DNA of 33,598 nucleotides from Priapulus caudatus (taxonomy: Eukaryota > Priapulida > Priapulimorpha > Priapulimorphida > Priapulidae): NCBI RefSeq assembly GCF_000485595.1, contig NW_014577282.1, positions 400,644 through 434,241 on the forward strand, in the 5' to 3' direction. The position numbers and the translations under genes were made by a program. Below the pieces are notes generated by a model. It worked only from the letters and a program-made list of their open reading frames with translations. It was not told the DNA's origin and searched no databases. Position 1 is the stretch's first letter; each line of letters opens with the position of its first letter. Shown here in pieces: positions 11,342-18,815 of this stretch.

Positions 11342-14300
11342 GACAACCCATAGATTTTATCTATCTATTAATCTCGCAGCACATCTTCACCACAACAGAT
11401 CTTATTAAGACGGATCTATTATGGTCGCAACAGATTACCTTGGTTACAGTGTTGTTTTGCCCTGGAGGGGTTACTGGGCGTGTTCGTGTGTGCGTGGGTA
11501 AGATTCTGTTTATTCCTGTTATGTTTGTCTGCTCTTTCCATGCGAATGTTAACGATACGACATGTTTCGATTTATGATGTTTACGTTTTACTGACCGACC
11601 GATGCCCGTTTATAACGGCCGGAAATGTGACGTTTTATTCTGCGAACGCGGCTGAGCTTTTATAAACAGTTACGTAGACTCTCCTTACGTAGAAACAGGC
11701 AGGTAGTGTGCATCGCATGACGATTTATTATCGGAATTATAGGTAATTAGGATTTATAAGACTCTGGCCTTATTGGGTGGCGGGGCTATTCTACAACGTA
11801 AATGAGCAGTTGATTGATCATATAGGTATAGTTGTTAGAAATGCTACTATTACAACTTTAGTATTTAATGGACCCATTATTTAAGGAGGTTAGACAGCAA
11901 TCTAAAATTTAAAAATTTAGAAGTTAAAACGTTCGAATTAAAATTCTTAAAAAATCAAAGAAAGTTCCGCCGTTATGATTGGAAAAAGGTACATAACGTC
12001 ATTGCCTTTCCACTTTAAAGCGTCTGCTTCATGATTAGTCAGCAATTACTCAGTAGCTGCCTCTATATACGTGGGGATGACGAATGGCAACCAGTTTTGG
12101 TCGTTTATTACGGCCGCCGTAAATACTAGACATATTTATTCGACTATTTATTGGCATTTATGATCACGTTGTTTGTTCGCCGTCAAAAGCCCCTGGCTGG
12201 GCTGCTCTTTGTTATGACGTCACGGGCTATTGCGAGAAGCTATTTTGTAAAGAATGTGATTAGTAGGTGGTGTGGTAAGTGTGCGTGCATGCGTGCGTGC
12301 GTGCGTGCGTGCGTGCGCGTTGATAAACTGATGTGCTCTACCGAATGGTTGAATGCTATAATAAAGGCTGAATAACAGACGAACATTAAACATCTTGTCT
12401 AGTATCTCCATCCCTAAGTTCATCAACAGTGTTTGAGAATGTATAAAGAAGTGTATAATTATAAATGTATAATCGTAATTGAAGGGGTCGGCAGTTTCGA
12501 ACTGAAACAGCCGGCTATAATTCCGTGACTGCTCGCCAAACACAGTGACCCGATATGAACAGTATAGATTAAACCAGGAGTGAATAATAATAGATTATAT
12601 GATATATATACTAGATTATATAATAATAATAATTATAATAATAATAATAATAATAGTAATAGATTAGATAGAACTAGTATTATTCACTTCTGATCAAACT
12701 ATAGCGGCGCCGTGCTGTTGATAAGCTACGCGTCTTTCCCGCCAGAATGGGCGAAATATTCACGTTTGGAGACGAGCGATCCCTGACTAGCAACGATTTC
12801 TTAGCAAGATGTTATTGGTTCTTGAAACCAGACGGCTTTTCGGAACCTCGGTATTAGTTTAAAGGTGAACGGGTTCTGCCGAGTGCTTATAGCAAAATCT
12901 GGTTTTCGGAAACGGTACTGGTAGATTCCCCACAACACAGATTTCCCCCAGACACCTCCGCTTATCTGCCACGATGAAAACATGCCATAAAGAAATGACA
13001 TCGGATAATCAGTGAAGAACCGGGGTTAATGGACAAAGGTAGGAAAGAGTCAACGGTGAAGATCCGCGTGGAATCATTGCGATTTCAACGTGTTTATGAT
13101 CGACCGATAGCGTTACCTGTAATCACGAGTTCGCGGAGTCGCTCTATAGTCTACCCTCGGCTCGATTCACGAGTCACACGACGTCGGAAAACTACTGCTC
13201 TAGAGCCGAATTCCTCTTGCTGCGATTGATCACGATCCATCTCGTATATGACGATTGCTGACGTCAGAGCGCTGGCAATGATGGGGCACGATATGCCGCC
13301 GGCCACGGTGACGGTGTTCTAGCGCGGCCGACTTAATGCGCGAGTAATGGGTCGCATTACAGTTTTTTTCTCCCTCTCGTTTGACTTTCAGATTTCTGCA
13401 AATGTAATAGGGCACGTATTACATAAACATCTAACGTGGCATCTAAGGCTCTGAGCGATGGCGCATAGCCAAGCGGTTAGTCTCGCACGCACGTAAGCGG
13501 TTTCCGATAGAGACATGCGCTCATGAAGATTATGAAGTCTTGATGAAGAGTAGTAAACAGCATCAGAATGTCCATTTTTGAACTCAAGTACCTGCTTACT
13601 TTTTTTCGTCTACTTAGGTTGTCTAAAAGTCTTTTAATGTATCCCCCCCTTCCGCATTGCGCGGTTGCACCAGAACCTGGTGTTTATCCTAACACCATTA
13701 AGTTAGGTGTGTCCTGGTAATTCTGCTTGCATGCTGTTCTGATGTTGGATTACAGCTTCACTACATCACTGCTGCTGCTCTGCACATATACACTTACATT
13801 TATATAATTGATAATAATAATTAATGAATGTAATTATAATAAATTACAATTATAAGTATATATATATATTGTGAGGCGGCGGCGTACGGGTTTCTTATGG
13901 TAATGCATGACCACATCGTTGGACTTGATTTGGTTGTCGATTAGTTCCTTAGTTACATCCATTCTCTGGAATGTTGCGTTGGTTCGTGTGCTGACGCCCA
14001 CGGAGGCCCATGACCGCAGAGATGTACCCTCAGCCTGCATGTAGCCGTGTAGCATCGCATGGACGCACCATACGCGTGGGTTGTTGTTGTTGCTGCTGAC
14101 TGGCACCACCAAGTGCGAGATAAACTTTATTGAGTGCGAATTCCTCCTGCTCGCTGTATGCGTGCGGGTTCACAGGCACTTGGAGCGTTTCAATAAAATA
14201 TAATGCTAAATAAATACGAAATCTATTTACTACCAAAGTCTTAATGTTTCTCTACTCTCTAAAGTTCACCTATTATTGCCAAACGCTGGCTGCCGCCATA

Positions 14301-16151
14301 TGTCAGTGTGCAGCGGCAGCCAGCGTTTGTTGCAGATGAGCTTTTGGACGGCATTTGCAGGAAATTGTCGGCAATAATAGGTGAAAGAGAGCATAGATAC
14401 ATTAAGACTTTGGTAGTAAATAGATTTCGTATTTATTTAGCATTATATTTTATTGAAACGCTCCAAGTGCCTGTGTGCGGGTTCGCCGCTTACCTGCCGT
14501 CTGCCCGAACTCCTGATGAGCTTCAATTGTTAATTAAAATACGTCGAGCGAGACTGATCATGACCGCCGAGCCTTTGATGTGCTGTGTCCGTAGGACAGA
14601 TTCGAAATCGATTCGCGGAGATGGTGATTTTTAATCGGATCTCTGCGTGCATTTTAATTAGTACAAACGAGTGTGTGGCAATACGGCACAGCAGCGAAGA
14701 ACTGTGCCTTGTGCTACCGGCCCACGCCCGAAATTCTGTGTCGTCTTATCACCGACGTGAGATCATTTTGCATAACTGCAGGTCGACATCCAGTGGCAAC
14801 CTCGGTACCTGCAGGCAACTTCAGCAGTCTGAGGGAGTTTATTGTTTTTCTTTCTAAATTGCAATTTTTTACAATAAATGACTTTATTAATAATGCTAAC
14901 ATTACGACAATCACGAGAAAGGTCGAGCACACACCACACCACACGTTCAACGAATACTATTTCGTAAGAAATGTCACTAAAACGAACAACACCGCCATGA
15001 ACCTAACGGCCGGGCGGGAAACTACTTGTTGTTTGGGAGGGTTTGTCGGTCACTGGAATCCACGCACGCACATCCAGGAAGACTGTGTCCACAGGCACTT
15101 GGAGCCTTTCAATAAAATATAATGCTAAATAAATACGAAATCTATTTACTACCGAAGTCTTAATGTTTCTATACTCTCTTTCACCTATTATTGCCGACAA
15201 TTTCCTGTAAATGCCGTCCAAATGCTCATGTGCAACAAACACTGCCGGCCGCCATTGTTCACGCTGCACACTGACACTTAAATATATAGTTATAGTGTTA
15301 TATATTAGTATATATAGTGTATATATATATATAGTAGCTATATATTTAAGTGTCAGTGTGCAGCGTGAGCAATGGCGGCCGGCAGTGTTTGTTGCACATG
15401 AGCATTTGGACGGCATTTACAGGAAATTGTCGGCAATAATAGGTGAAAGAGAGTATAGAAACATTAAGACTTTGGTAGTAAATAGATTTCGTATTTATTT
15501 AGCATTATATTTTATTGAAACGTTCCAAGTGCCTGTGACTGTGTCGTTATTTGGGAGGGTTGGCCGGTCACGGGATCCACGCACGCACATCTAGTAAGTC
15601 TGTGTTGTTATTTGGGATTTTTGCCTGATCGTCGGAAAACATCCCCAGCTAGTGGCGTTGGGAGTTTGGGATCCGATATGTAGCCGGATGTGAGGCGTTG
15701 GGCCTGTAGTAGCCTGCGGTCCACACAGTAAACGCAATGAAATTGAGATTCTATACACAGTTACTACATTAACTACGATTTAAAATTACAGTTACTTTTG
15801 GGGAGAAGCATGCAAGCTCGTGATGATATCTTTACCAACGTACCGCTATTCCATTCGAAAAAAAACAACTTTAAAAAATGAATAACTAACATGAACGTGC
15901 GTGCGTTTGCTTCTCTCGTGTTGCAGGGAGATTTCGCCGCGGCTACCGACTGCTTCCAGCGGGCGTACGAACTCTGCGCAGCGTCCTCCCCGGACACATC
16001 CTCGGCGCGCCTCGCTCAGGTGTTATGCGGCGTCACGCGGGCGCACAGCCTCCTCCTGCCCTACAACACGCGCGTCGTCGACCTGCCCTCCGCTACGCCC
16101 GCCCTCCTCCGCTGGAAGGAACAGAGGAAATGGCAGGAGGACGTCGAGTGA
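220..16151 (+). CDS. TTC29: TTC29 ortholog, tetratricopeptide repeat protein 29 (spliced gene, 5' end incomplete)
   Basis: Eight exons join without a frame error into 425 codons plus a TGA stop. The product aligns nearly residue for residue with my recollection of vertebrate TTC29 (about 475 aa), so roughly the first 50 residues are missing upstream. Landmarks in order are an N-terminal RNSY element followed by LCVDTL, a GGFHETFTEL helix, an alanine/proline-rich insert of low complexity, AEEADMKSNFEEEY, then helical TPR pairs from about residue 105 to 385, and a C-terminal LLRWKEQRKWQEDVE end. TTC29 is a ciliary/flagellar axoneme-associated TPR protein; its loss in mammals causes malformed, poorly motile sperm flagella. 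Intron phases are 2,1,1,1,0,2,0. The exons are GC-rich relative to the introns. The orthology is my recognition from memory and not a database search. Confidence 0.93.
637..702. repeat. (CACG)n microsatellite
   Basis: About 14 near-perfect CACG units ending in CA repeats, inside TTC29 intron 1 (333-866). The rest of that intron shows nothing else. Confidence 0.95.
867..1102 (+). CDS. TTC29: TTC29 exon 2: RNSY / CVDTL region and alanine-rich insert
   Basis: Acceptor CTTTCCCAG|G and donor AAGA|GTACGA. The exon encodes residues 38-117: HRNSY, the conserved LCVDTL helix and FTELVNLARQ, then a Q/E/A/S/P-rich low-complexity stretch, then QPEKLDTMRSCLARAEEADMK. The insert is longer and more repetitive than I recall for vertebrates. 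Reading past 1102 continues open only to a TAG at 1168-1170 and loses similarity, which fixes the donor. Confidence 0.9.
1103..1625 (+). other. TTC29: TTC29 intron 2
   Basis: Contains a short direct duplication of AGCATATATGTG (near 1340 and 1370) and a ten-base C run just before the acceptor. No other gene is visible. Confidence 0.7.
1626..1817 (+). CDS. TTC29: TTC29 exon 3: first TPR helices
   Basis: The acceptor CCGCTGCAG|GC lies behind a long C-rich pyrimidine tract and the donor is CAGA|GTAACT. Residues 117-181 begin SNFEEEYKAQHELARYFNQT, where the first Ser codon spans the junction, and continue through a second helix to SNCNIGVSLENQ. If the donor were read through, TAG would follow within three codons. 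Confidence 0.93.
1926..2008. repeat. AT-flanked perfect hairpin (hairpin family copy 1)
   Basis: A 23-base arm beginning ATCAAGAGTACATAATAGG is followed by a 3-base TAG spacer and its exact reverse complement. Both arms run on into (AT)n, extending the stem to about 40 bp. It lies in TTC29 intron 3, ending about 50 bp before exon 4. Confidence 0.92.
2058..2267 (+). CDS. TTC29: TTC29 exon 4: central TPRs
   Basis: Acceptor CATTGCAG|GT and donor GAAG|GTGATT, in phase 1 at both ends. The exon encodes residues 181-251, including STAAAYFESFYNLT, YWEDDNGRLLRSIACEHL and an AMAYLLKAYDKAKEG helix, all typical TPR packing sequence. The acceptor sits only about 50 bp after a long AT hairpin (1926-2008). 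Confidence 0.94.
2577..2662 (+). CDS. TTC29: TTC29 exon 5: short TPR exon
   Basis: Too short for a simple ORF scan. Acceptor AATCCAG|GTGAC and donor ATAAAG|GTATGT. Residues 251-279 read GDSNEALGATSYQLGLAYC then DRGDQERAIK, matching the TTC29 block where a TPR A-helix carries the YxLGLA motif. It ends in phase 0. Confidence 0.92.
2704..2749. repeat. (TGCG)n microsatellite
   Basis: Alternating GTGTGCG then seven to eight TGCG units, in TTC29 intron 5. Confidence 0.9.
2750..3625 (+). other. TTC29: Remainder of TTC29 intron 5
   Basis: AT-rich, with a short (TA)n run at 3537-3562. No coding or RNA gene is seen. Confidence 0.65.
3626..3717 (+). CDS. TTC29: TTC29 exon 6: short TPR exon
   Basis: Also too short for an ORF scan. 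Acceptor TTATTGTAG|TAC and donor GAAAG|GTAAAG. Residues 280-310 read YLTVFMEVCQKQ, then a polar turn, then LGESYEAIAKAYE, the expected TPR helix pair. It starts in phase 0 and ends in phase 2. The exon is AT-richer than its neighbours, like the surrounding intron. Confidence 0.9.
3920..4196 (-). mobile_element. tRNA-derived SINE, antisense in TTC29 intron 6
   Basis: On the minus strand, about 4190-4110 reads as a tRNA-like head: an A-box region TAGCTCAGTAGACC then AGTGGTTAGC, and a B-box-like GTTAGTTCAAATACGAG (plus 4111-4127). An unrelated body of about 160 bp follows and ends in an AACAT-type simple tail near 3920-3945. This is the usual order for a tRNA SINE. Target duplications were not resolved. 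A functional tRNA gene is unlikely because no good acceptor stem is visible. Confidence 0.6.
4200..5037 (+). other. TTC29: TTC29 intron 6, featureless part
   Basis: No coding, RNA or repeat structure that I can support. Confidence 0.5.
5038..5063. repeat. (CGGT)n microsatellite
   Basis: Six GGTC/CGGT units in TTC29 intron 6. Confidence 0.9.
5064..5671 (+). other. TTC29: TTC29 intron 6 stretch with a short (GT)n
   Basis: (GT)n at 5262-5282 followed by a G run. Otherwise nothing supportable. Confidence 0.5.
5672..5864. repeat. Compound (TC)n-(CA)n microsatellite
   Basis: About 60 bp of CT/TTTC repeats, a short CGCG spacer, then two (CA)n runs of about 35 and 50 bp. It produces long low-complexity reading frames on both strands that are not genes. 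Confidence 0.95.
6216..6541 (+). pseudogene. Possible decayed coding fragment, unknown family
   Basis: Two adjacent frames look more protein-like than their surroundings. One is lysine- and cysteine-rich (6216-6455, with KCELDYKKVKEKL). The other, shifted by two, runs to 6541 and contains IGTLMKDIWPEKLF and VMTKIAVEFG. The block is AT-richer than the flanks. I do not recognise the family. A relic of a transposon-encoded protein with a frameshift near 6420 is one reading; chance is another. Confidence 0.25.
6999..7062. repeat. Short GC-rich inverted repeat
   Basis: CACAATGGCG at the left and CGCCATTGTG at the right, each continued by imperfect GCGC pairing, about 35 bp apart. It lies in a CpG-dense segment of TTC29 intron 6. 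Confidence 0.5.
7190..7857. repeat. 51-bp G-rich minisatellite, about 13 units
   Basis: The unit contains AGAGATTGCGGAGGCTCGTG, then a G5-6 run, AGGCATGGGGTTAGGG and AGAGG. Thirteen copies of the GCGGAGGCT block can be counted, some shortened to about 41-47 bp. The + strand is almost free of C-rich runs, so it is strongly strand-asymmetric with many G3+ runs. It lies in TTC29 intron 6. Confidence 0.95.
7858..8690 (+). other. TTC29: TTC29 intron 6, no gene seen
   Basis: CGAT-rich at 7975-8035 (several ATCGAT-like words), then AT-rich with repeated AAGTTTAA/TTAAAGTT words at 8150-8300. No coding potential seen. Confidence 0.5.
8695..8790 (+). mobile_element. tRNA-like SINE head
   Basis: GCGGTAGTCTAACGGTAGCGG resembles a Gly/Glu-type A box and D arm, and about 40 bp later CCGTCATTCGATCTCG resembles a B box. 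Spacing fits a tRNA-derived head, but stems are poor. The 3' limit is not defined. Confidence 0.4.
9105..9252. repeat. Compound (GT)n/(GCGT)n microsatellite
   Basis: Two GT-rich runs separated by a short CG-rich spacer. Confidence 0.9.
9253..9993 (+). other. TTC29: TTC29 intron 6, no gene seen
   Basis: Contains a C run at about 9557-9567. Minus-strand frames at 9690-9850 are open for 40-50 codons but show no family signature. Confidence 0.45.
9994..10054. repeat. (GT)n microsatellite
   Basis: About 30 GT/GC dinucleotides. Confidence 0.93.
10252..10461 (-). CDS. Candidate antisense first exon, possible doublecortin-like half domain
   Basis: A 70-codon frame on the minus strand starts ATGG with A at -3 (good Kozak), has an in-frame stop a few codons upstream, and ends at AAG|GTGAGC, a near-consensus donor, in phase 0. 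The peptide includes KVVTFYNSLNNGGHYTVIVSG. The spacing V-T-(4)-L-x-N-G-G-x-Y resembles the C-terminal half of a doublecortin (DCX) domain. I could not find the N-terminal half or a downstream exon. It is nested antisense in TTC29 intron 6. It could be a relic, a small nested gene, or chance. Confidence 0.28.
10462..10840 (+). other. TTC29: TTC29 intron 6, no feature seen
   Basis: AT-rich, with no coding or repeat structure that I can support. Confidence 0.5.
10841..10879. repeat. (GGA)n/(GAA)n microsatellite
   Basis: About twelve purine triplets about 190 bp before exon 7 of TTC29. Confidence 0.9.
11071..11194 (+). CDS. TTC29: TTC29 exon 7
   Basis: The acceptor CTTACGCAG|T follows a T/C-rich tract and the donor CTAACA|GTGAGT is close to consensus. 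Residues 310-351 continue directly from exon 6 as SQGNMTDAKTYLQRYLEVAQ and end SLSLGEIYNLT. No residues are missing between exons 6 and 7, so the 7.35-kb gap is one intron. Confidence 0.92.
11294..11341. repeat. (CAA)n microsatellite
   Basis: Sixteen uninterrupted AAC triplets in TTC29 intron 7. Confidence 0.97.
11342..12284 (+). other. TTC29: TTC29 intron 7, no gene seen
   Basis: No supportable feature. Confidence 0.5.
12285..12318. repeat. (GTGC)n microsatellite
   Basis: About seven GTGC units. Confidence 0.9.
12562..12703. repeat. AT-rich hairpin element (hairpin family copy 2)
   Basis: The outer arms are imperfect inverted repeats. The left reads CCAGGAGTGAATAATA, and the right reads TATTATTCACTTCTGATC. 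Between them lie about 90 bp of ATA/TAA repeats. The arm core resembles the hairpins at 1926 and 29324. Confidence 0.75.
12704..14162 (+). other. TTC29: TTC29 intron 7, mostly featureless
   Basis: At 13456-13510 a short sequence (ATAGCCAAGCGGTTAG) looks like a Ser/Leu tRNA A box, but no B box follows at the right distance. Nothing else is supportable. Confidence 0.45.
14171..14475. mobile_element. Fold-back DNA transposon, copy 1
   Basis: The 305-bp element begins CACAGGCACTTGGAGCG and ends with the reverse complement. Arms of about 130 bp pair along most of their length. The left arm lacks about 45 bp present in the right arm near the centre. The 8-bp target duplication TGCGGGTT flanks it at 14163-14170 and 14476-14483. 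No transposase is encoded, so it is non-autonomous. It is in TTC29 intron 7. Confidence 0.93.
14484..15081 (+). other. TTC29: Segment between two fold-back elements
   Basis: Intronic DNA with some open + frames (for example to 15122) but no recognisable domain. Confidence 0.5.
15090..15537. mobile_element. Fold-back DNA transposon, copy 2
   Basis: A 448-bp element with the same termini as copy 1, arms of about 200 bp and an AT-rich loop of about 80 bp centred near 15315. The 8-bp target duplication ACTGTGTC lies at 15082-15089 and 15538-15545. Both arms contain the GTGTCAGTGTGCAG word next to the loop. Confidence 0.95.
15546..15926 (+). other. TTC29: End of TTC29 intron 7
   Basis: Nothing supportable apart from the pyrimidine-rich acceptor tract before exon 8. 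Confidence 0.5.
15927..16151 (+). CDS. TTC29: TTC29 exon 8, C-terminus and stop
   Basis: Acceptor GTGTTGCAG|GGA. The exon encodes residues 352-425: GDFAAATDCFQRAYELC (last TPR), GVTRAHSLLLPYN, a VDLPSATPALLRWKEQRKW segment conserved in TTC29, and a TGA stop at 16149-16151. The human C-terminal tail beyond this point is absent, so the protein ends slightly earlier. Confidence 0.93.
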   Translation, partial: GDFAAATDCFQRAYELCAASSPDTSSARLAQVLCGVTRAHSLLLPYNTRVVDLPSATPALLRWKEQRKWQEDVE

Positions 16152-16613
16152 CGCGTTACCACACGTTTCGATGATGTCACCGCACGTTTTTTATTTTGAT
16201 TCGGGTGGCGTGATACGACGCGCCGACGCCGTTTCGATGACGTCGTCGTGCGTTTTGATGACGTCGTCGTGCGTTTGTGATGACATCGTGCGTTTGTGCT
16301 GACATCGTGCGTTTGTGCTGACATCGTGCGTTTGTGCTGACATCGACACTTTCAGCTGCGTAAACGCCGTGAAGCGTTGCTCGCCTGATCGTTTATTAGG
16401 CTCGAATGTGTCGGTACTCTTTCGTCTCGCATAATATTTCGTGGTCCTATATACTTCCGTGAGAGGGCCGTATATTCCACGTCATCGGCGGTTGTTGTAC
16501 GTTACACCATGGTTCGCTATTATGTATACGTCAAAATACACATTTCTACATTCGCAATAAACCCGTGGTTGACGCTGGAAACCCGTTGTTACATATATAT
16601 TCAATACAATAAA
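16152..16613 (+). promoter_or_regulatory. TTC29: TTC29 3' UTR with two candidate poly(A) signals
   Basis: AATAAA hexamers occur at 16556-16561 and 16608-16613, about 405 and 457 bp after the stop. The cleavage site is not defined by sequence alone. The first part of the 3' UTR is a short minisatellite (16236-16344). Confidence 0.55.
16236..16344. repeat. 19-21 bp minisatellite in the TTC29 3' UTR
   Basis: The first units are about 21 bp and contain TGACGTCGTCGTGCGTTT; later units are 19 bp and contain GACATCGTGCGTTTGTGCT. A degenerate start can be followed back to about 16160. The early units contain the CRE-like octamer core TGACGTC. Confidence 0.8.
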
Positions 16614-17158
16614 TTATATTTATGCATGAATTTAATTGTTGTGTTAATTAGTGTAATTATCAGCTACACATCGATTCCACATGGTTCTCTTTCATCTCAC
16701 ATGAACTCGATCGCGGCGGGGTGGGGGCGATGGAAGTGTGAACTCTCACGAGTACAGTGAAGTGTGAACGGAAGTATCACGAAACTACTGAATAGCGCTA
16801 GAATATATGTGATCTGTCAGGTCGCGGGACTCGCGCGCTGGCTCTTGAAAAGTTTGCATTTTTAAGTAGGTTAAGTCGGCTTGACGCTACGTGTTGATGT
16901 CCAAGACAGGTGATGGTTAGTTAAGTGCGCGCCTTGGGAGAGAATGCGGAAGGAGAGAGGAAACCGGCGGAGAGGAAGGAAAGGGAGCAGAGTGTGGAGA
17001 GAAAAAAGTATGCAGAACAACAGTGCGTACTGAGGGATTTATGCAGGACGCGACATAAAGATATGCGACGATTCGGGACGTTGTGTGGTGTGAGACAGTA
17101 GGAGAGCATGCGCAGTGCATCCAGAAAGCAGAAGAGGATAAAGAGATGTAGAACGAGC
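16614..17158. other. Intergenic, no gene seen
   Basis: No coding signal and no recognised repeat. Confidence 0.5.
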
Positions 17159-17215
17159 GAGCGAGCGAGAGAGAGAAAGAGACAGACAGACAGACAAACA
17201 GACAAACAGACATGC

Positions 17216-17253
<38 letters not shown>

Positions 17254-17357
17254 TCGGAGAAAAAATAAACTTACCTGTTTGGGTATCAGTGCGGGTATGT
17301 GTGTGTGTGCGGGCGTGCGTGAGAGAGAAAGAAGGAGAGAGAGAGGGAGAATCGGTG
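17159..17357. repeat. GA/GACA-rich simple repeats
   Basis: (GCGA)n, (GACA)n, and (GA)n at 17221-17249, followed by GT/GA-rich sequence to about 17357. The minus-strand Ser/Leu-rich frame here is a repeat artefact. Confidence 0.88.
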
Positions 17358-17380
17358 GGTGTGCACGTGCGCGTGTGTGA

Positions 17381-18005
17381 GTGCATGCGTGTGTACGTGC
17401 GCTTTTCAGTCGGTTTATGAGACCAATGGCCCCCTTCCCGTCACTATTTTCCATGACGCGATTATGCAAATTTGCACACGATGTGAAACGATAAGCACAT
17501 ACGATATGATGAGATGTGATCTGAGGTATGTGAACGCAAGCTACTATCGTATCCTCACTCATTGCTCGTGAGTAGGTTCAGTCGATGGCAGTGATATCAG
17601 TGGTAGGTAATGGGTGTCAATTAATTAGTGTTGACGTCATCTCGTGCATCCAATTTCATGCCAAGGCGTCCTTAGTCCGTTGGCGCGCGCTGCAGCGATG
17701 AATGTTGTCTTACGGACATATCAAACAGCCGCGCATTGTGGTCTATTTGTTATCTTTTTGTTATTATTATTATTATTGATTTTTCCACTTTTAAAAATAG
17801 CTTTATCGCTGCAAATATTGTGGCAGTCACAGCCCATCGTAGTTTAAAGCTGTTCTTTCTCCTGATATCTATCGATGTATTTAATCAAAGTAAAGTTCGA
17901 CGCAAACATTTTTTTGCATAAAAATATTTAGATCAGACAACACAAAAGCTGCCTTAAGTTCCGGTGTTTACATCGGGAAAAGCATTCCGCGCTTTTGCTG
18001 CGGAG
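17381..18005. other. Intergenic, no gene seen
   Basis: Contains a short (TTA)n at 17760-17778. No coding gene is supported. Confidence 0.5.
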
Positions 18006-18009
18006 TAAC

Positions 18010-18802
18010 TAAAACCTTGTTGGGTTAAGTTTCAGTTCATGTTAATTAGTTACGTCGGGACAGTGCCCGACTGTGTGTAGGCACGTGATCGCGTAGGTGG
18101 TAATGTTCTAAATCCTGCGTTGTGTTATTGTTCTTAACCCATTGTCTCGTTTCGTGTTTGCGTTTCCTCTTAAAGGAATGTCAGCTAGTTCCCCTGTGTC
18201 TGGTCAGGCGTAGTAACAAAGATAACACCAATGATTTCACAAGTCCATAAGTGAGTTTTCCACGCACAATAATTTATTATCGCTCACGACACACTTGTGA
18301 GCAAGAGTCCAGAAAATATATTAGCATAACATATGCCTCTGTCCGTCCGTCCGTCCGTCCGTCAGTCTCTGAGGTCGTCCGTCCGTCAGTCTTTGAAGTC
18401 GTCCGTCCGTCCGTCCGTACGTCAGTCTTTTCTAACACAGCGAGAATATATGCGCGCACACCTCTAGGGAGAGCTCCCAAGGTGTGTCTATATATACGAC
18501 CAACAAGGTGACGTCATATGATTCTACCCGCGTGCGAAACCACACTGCGTACACGTGCACAGGTTCTCCCCTAACAACGTGTTAAACATCTAGCCATCCC
18601 GTCTCACTCACGTGTACACATACGTGTACTCGACACCAGGTTATTCAACTGCGCACATCCGTCCGGTCTTCTCCGAATTCTGCCTTCACAGGTCCGGGTG
18701 TGCGTTTACGCAGTAGAATTAACATTCTGTGTGTATAATTTTACCATTAATATTTGAAATTAATTACTTTACTAATCTACAAATTGAATGCGCACTGTTA
18801 CA
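18010..18802 (-). repeat. 3' LTR (793 bp, long form)
   Basis: Minus strand begins TGTAACAG and ends GGTTTTA. It matches the other LTR at both ends (18010-18051 and 18626-18802). The middle 574 bp (18052-18625) are found only here and include a CCGT/GTCC tetranucleotide array at 18338-18425. It lacks about 21 bp (CCTTCTTAGCTAGTCACAT region) present in the 5' LTR. Confidence 0.87.
18338..18425. repeat. (GTCC)n array inside the LTR
   Basis: Three blocks of GTCC/CCGT units separated by CAGTCTYTGARGTC spacers. Confidence 0.9.
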
Positions 18803-18815
18803 TCACTCCCCCCGC
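18803..18815 (-). promoter_or_regulatory. Polypurine tract of the LTR element
   Basis: Minus strand GCGGGGGGAGTGA sits directly before the LTR start TGTAACAG, the expected site of plus-strand priming. Confidence 0.8.

Noticed and set aside
13456-13530. Possible tRNA gene
   Set aside because: Only an A-box-like word; no B box or closing acceptor stem.
14308-15594. Conserved short frame in fold-back arms (ending YFIETLQVPV or YFIETFQVPV)
   Set aside because: It appears in both inverted arms because the DNA is conserved; no start, domain or codon-level constraint is evident.
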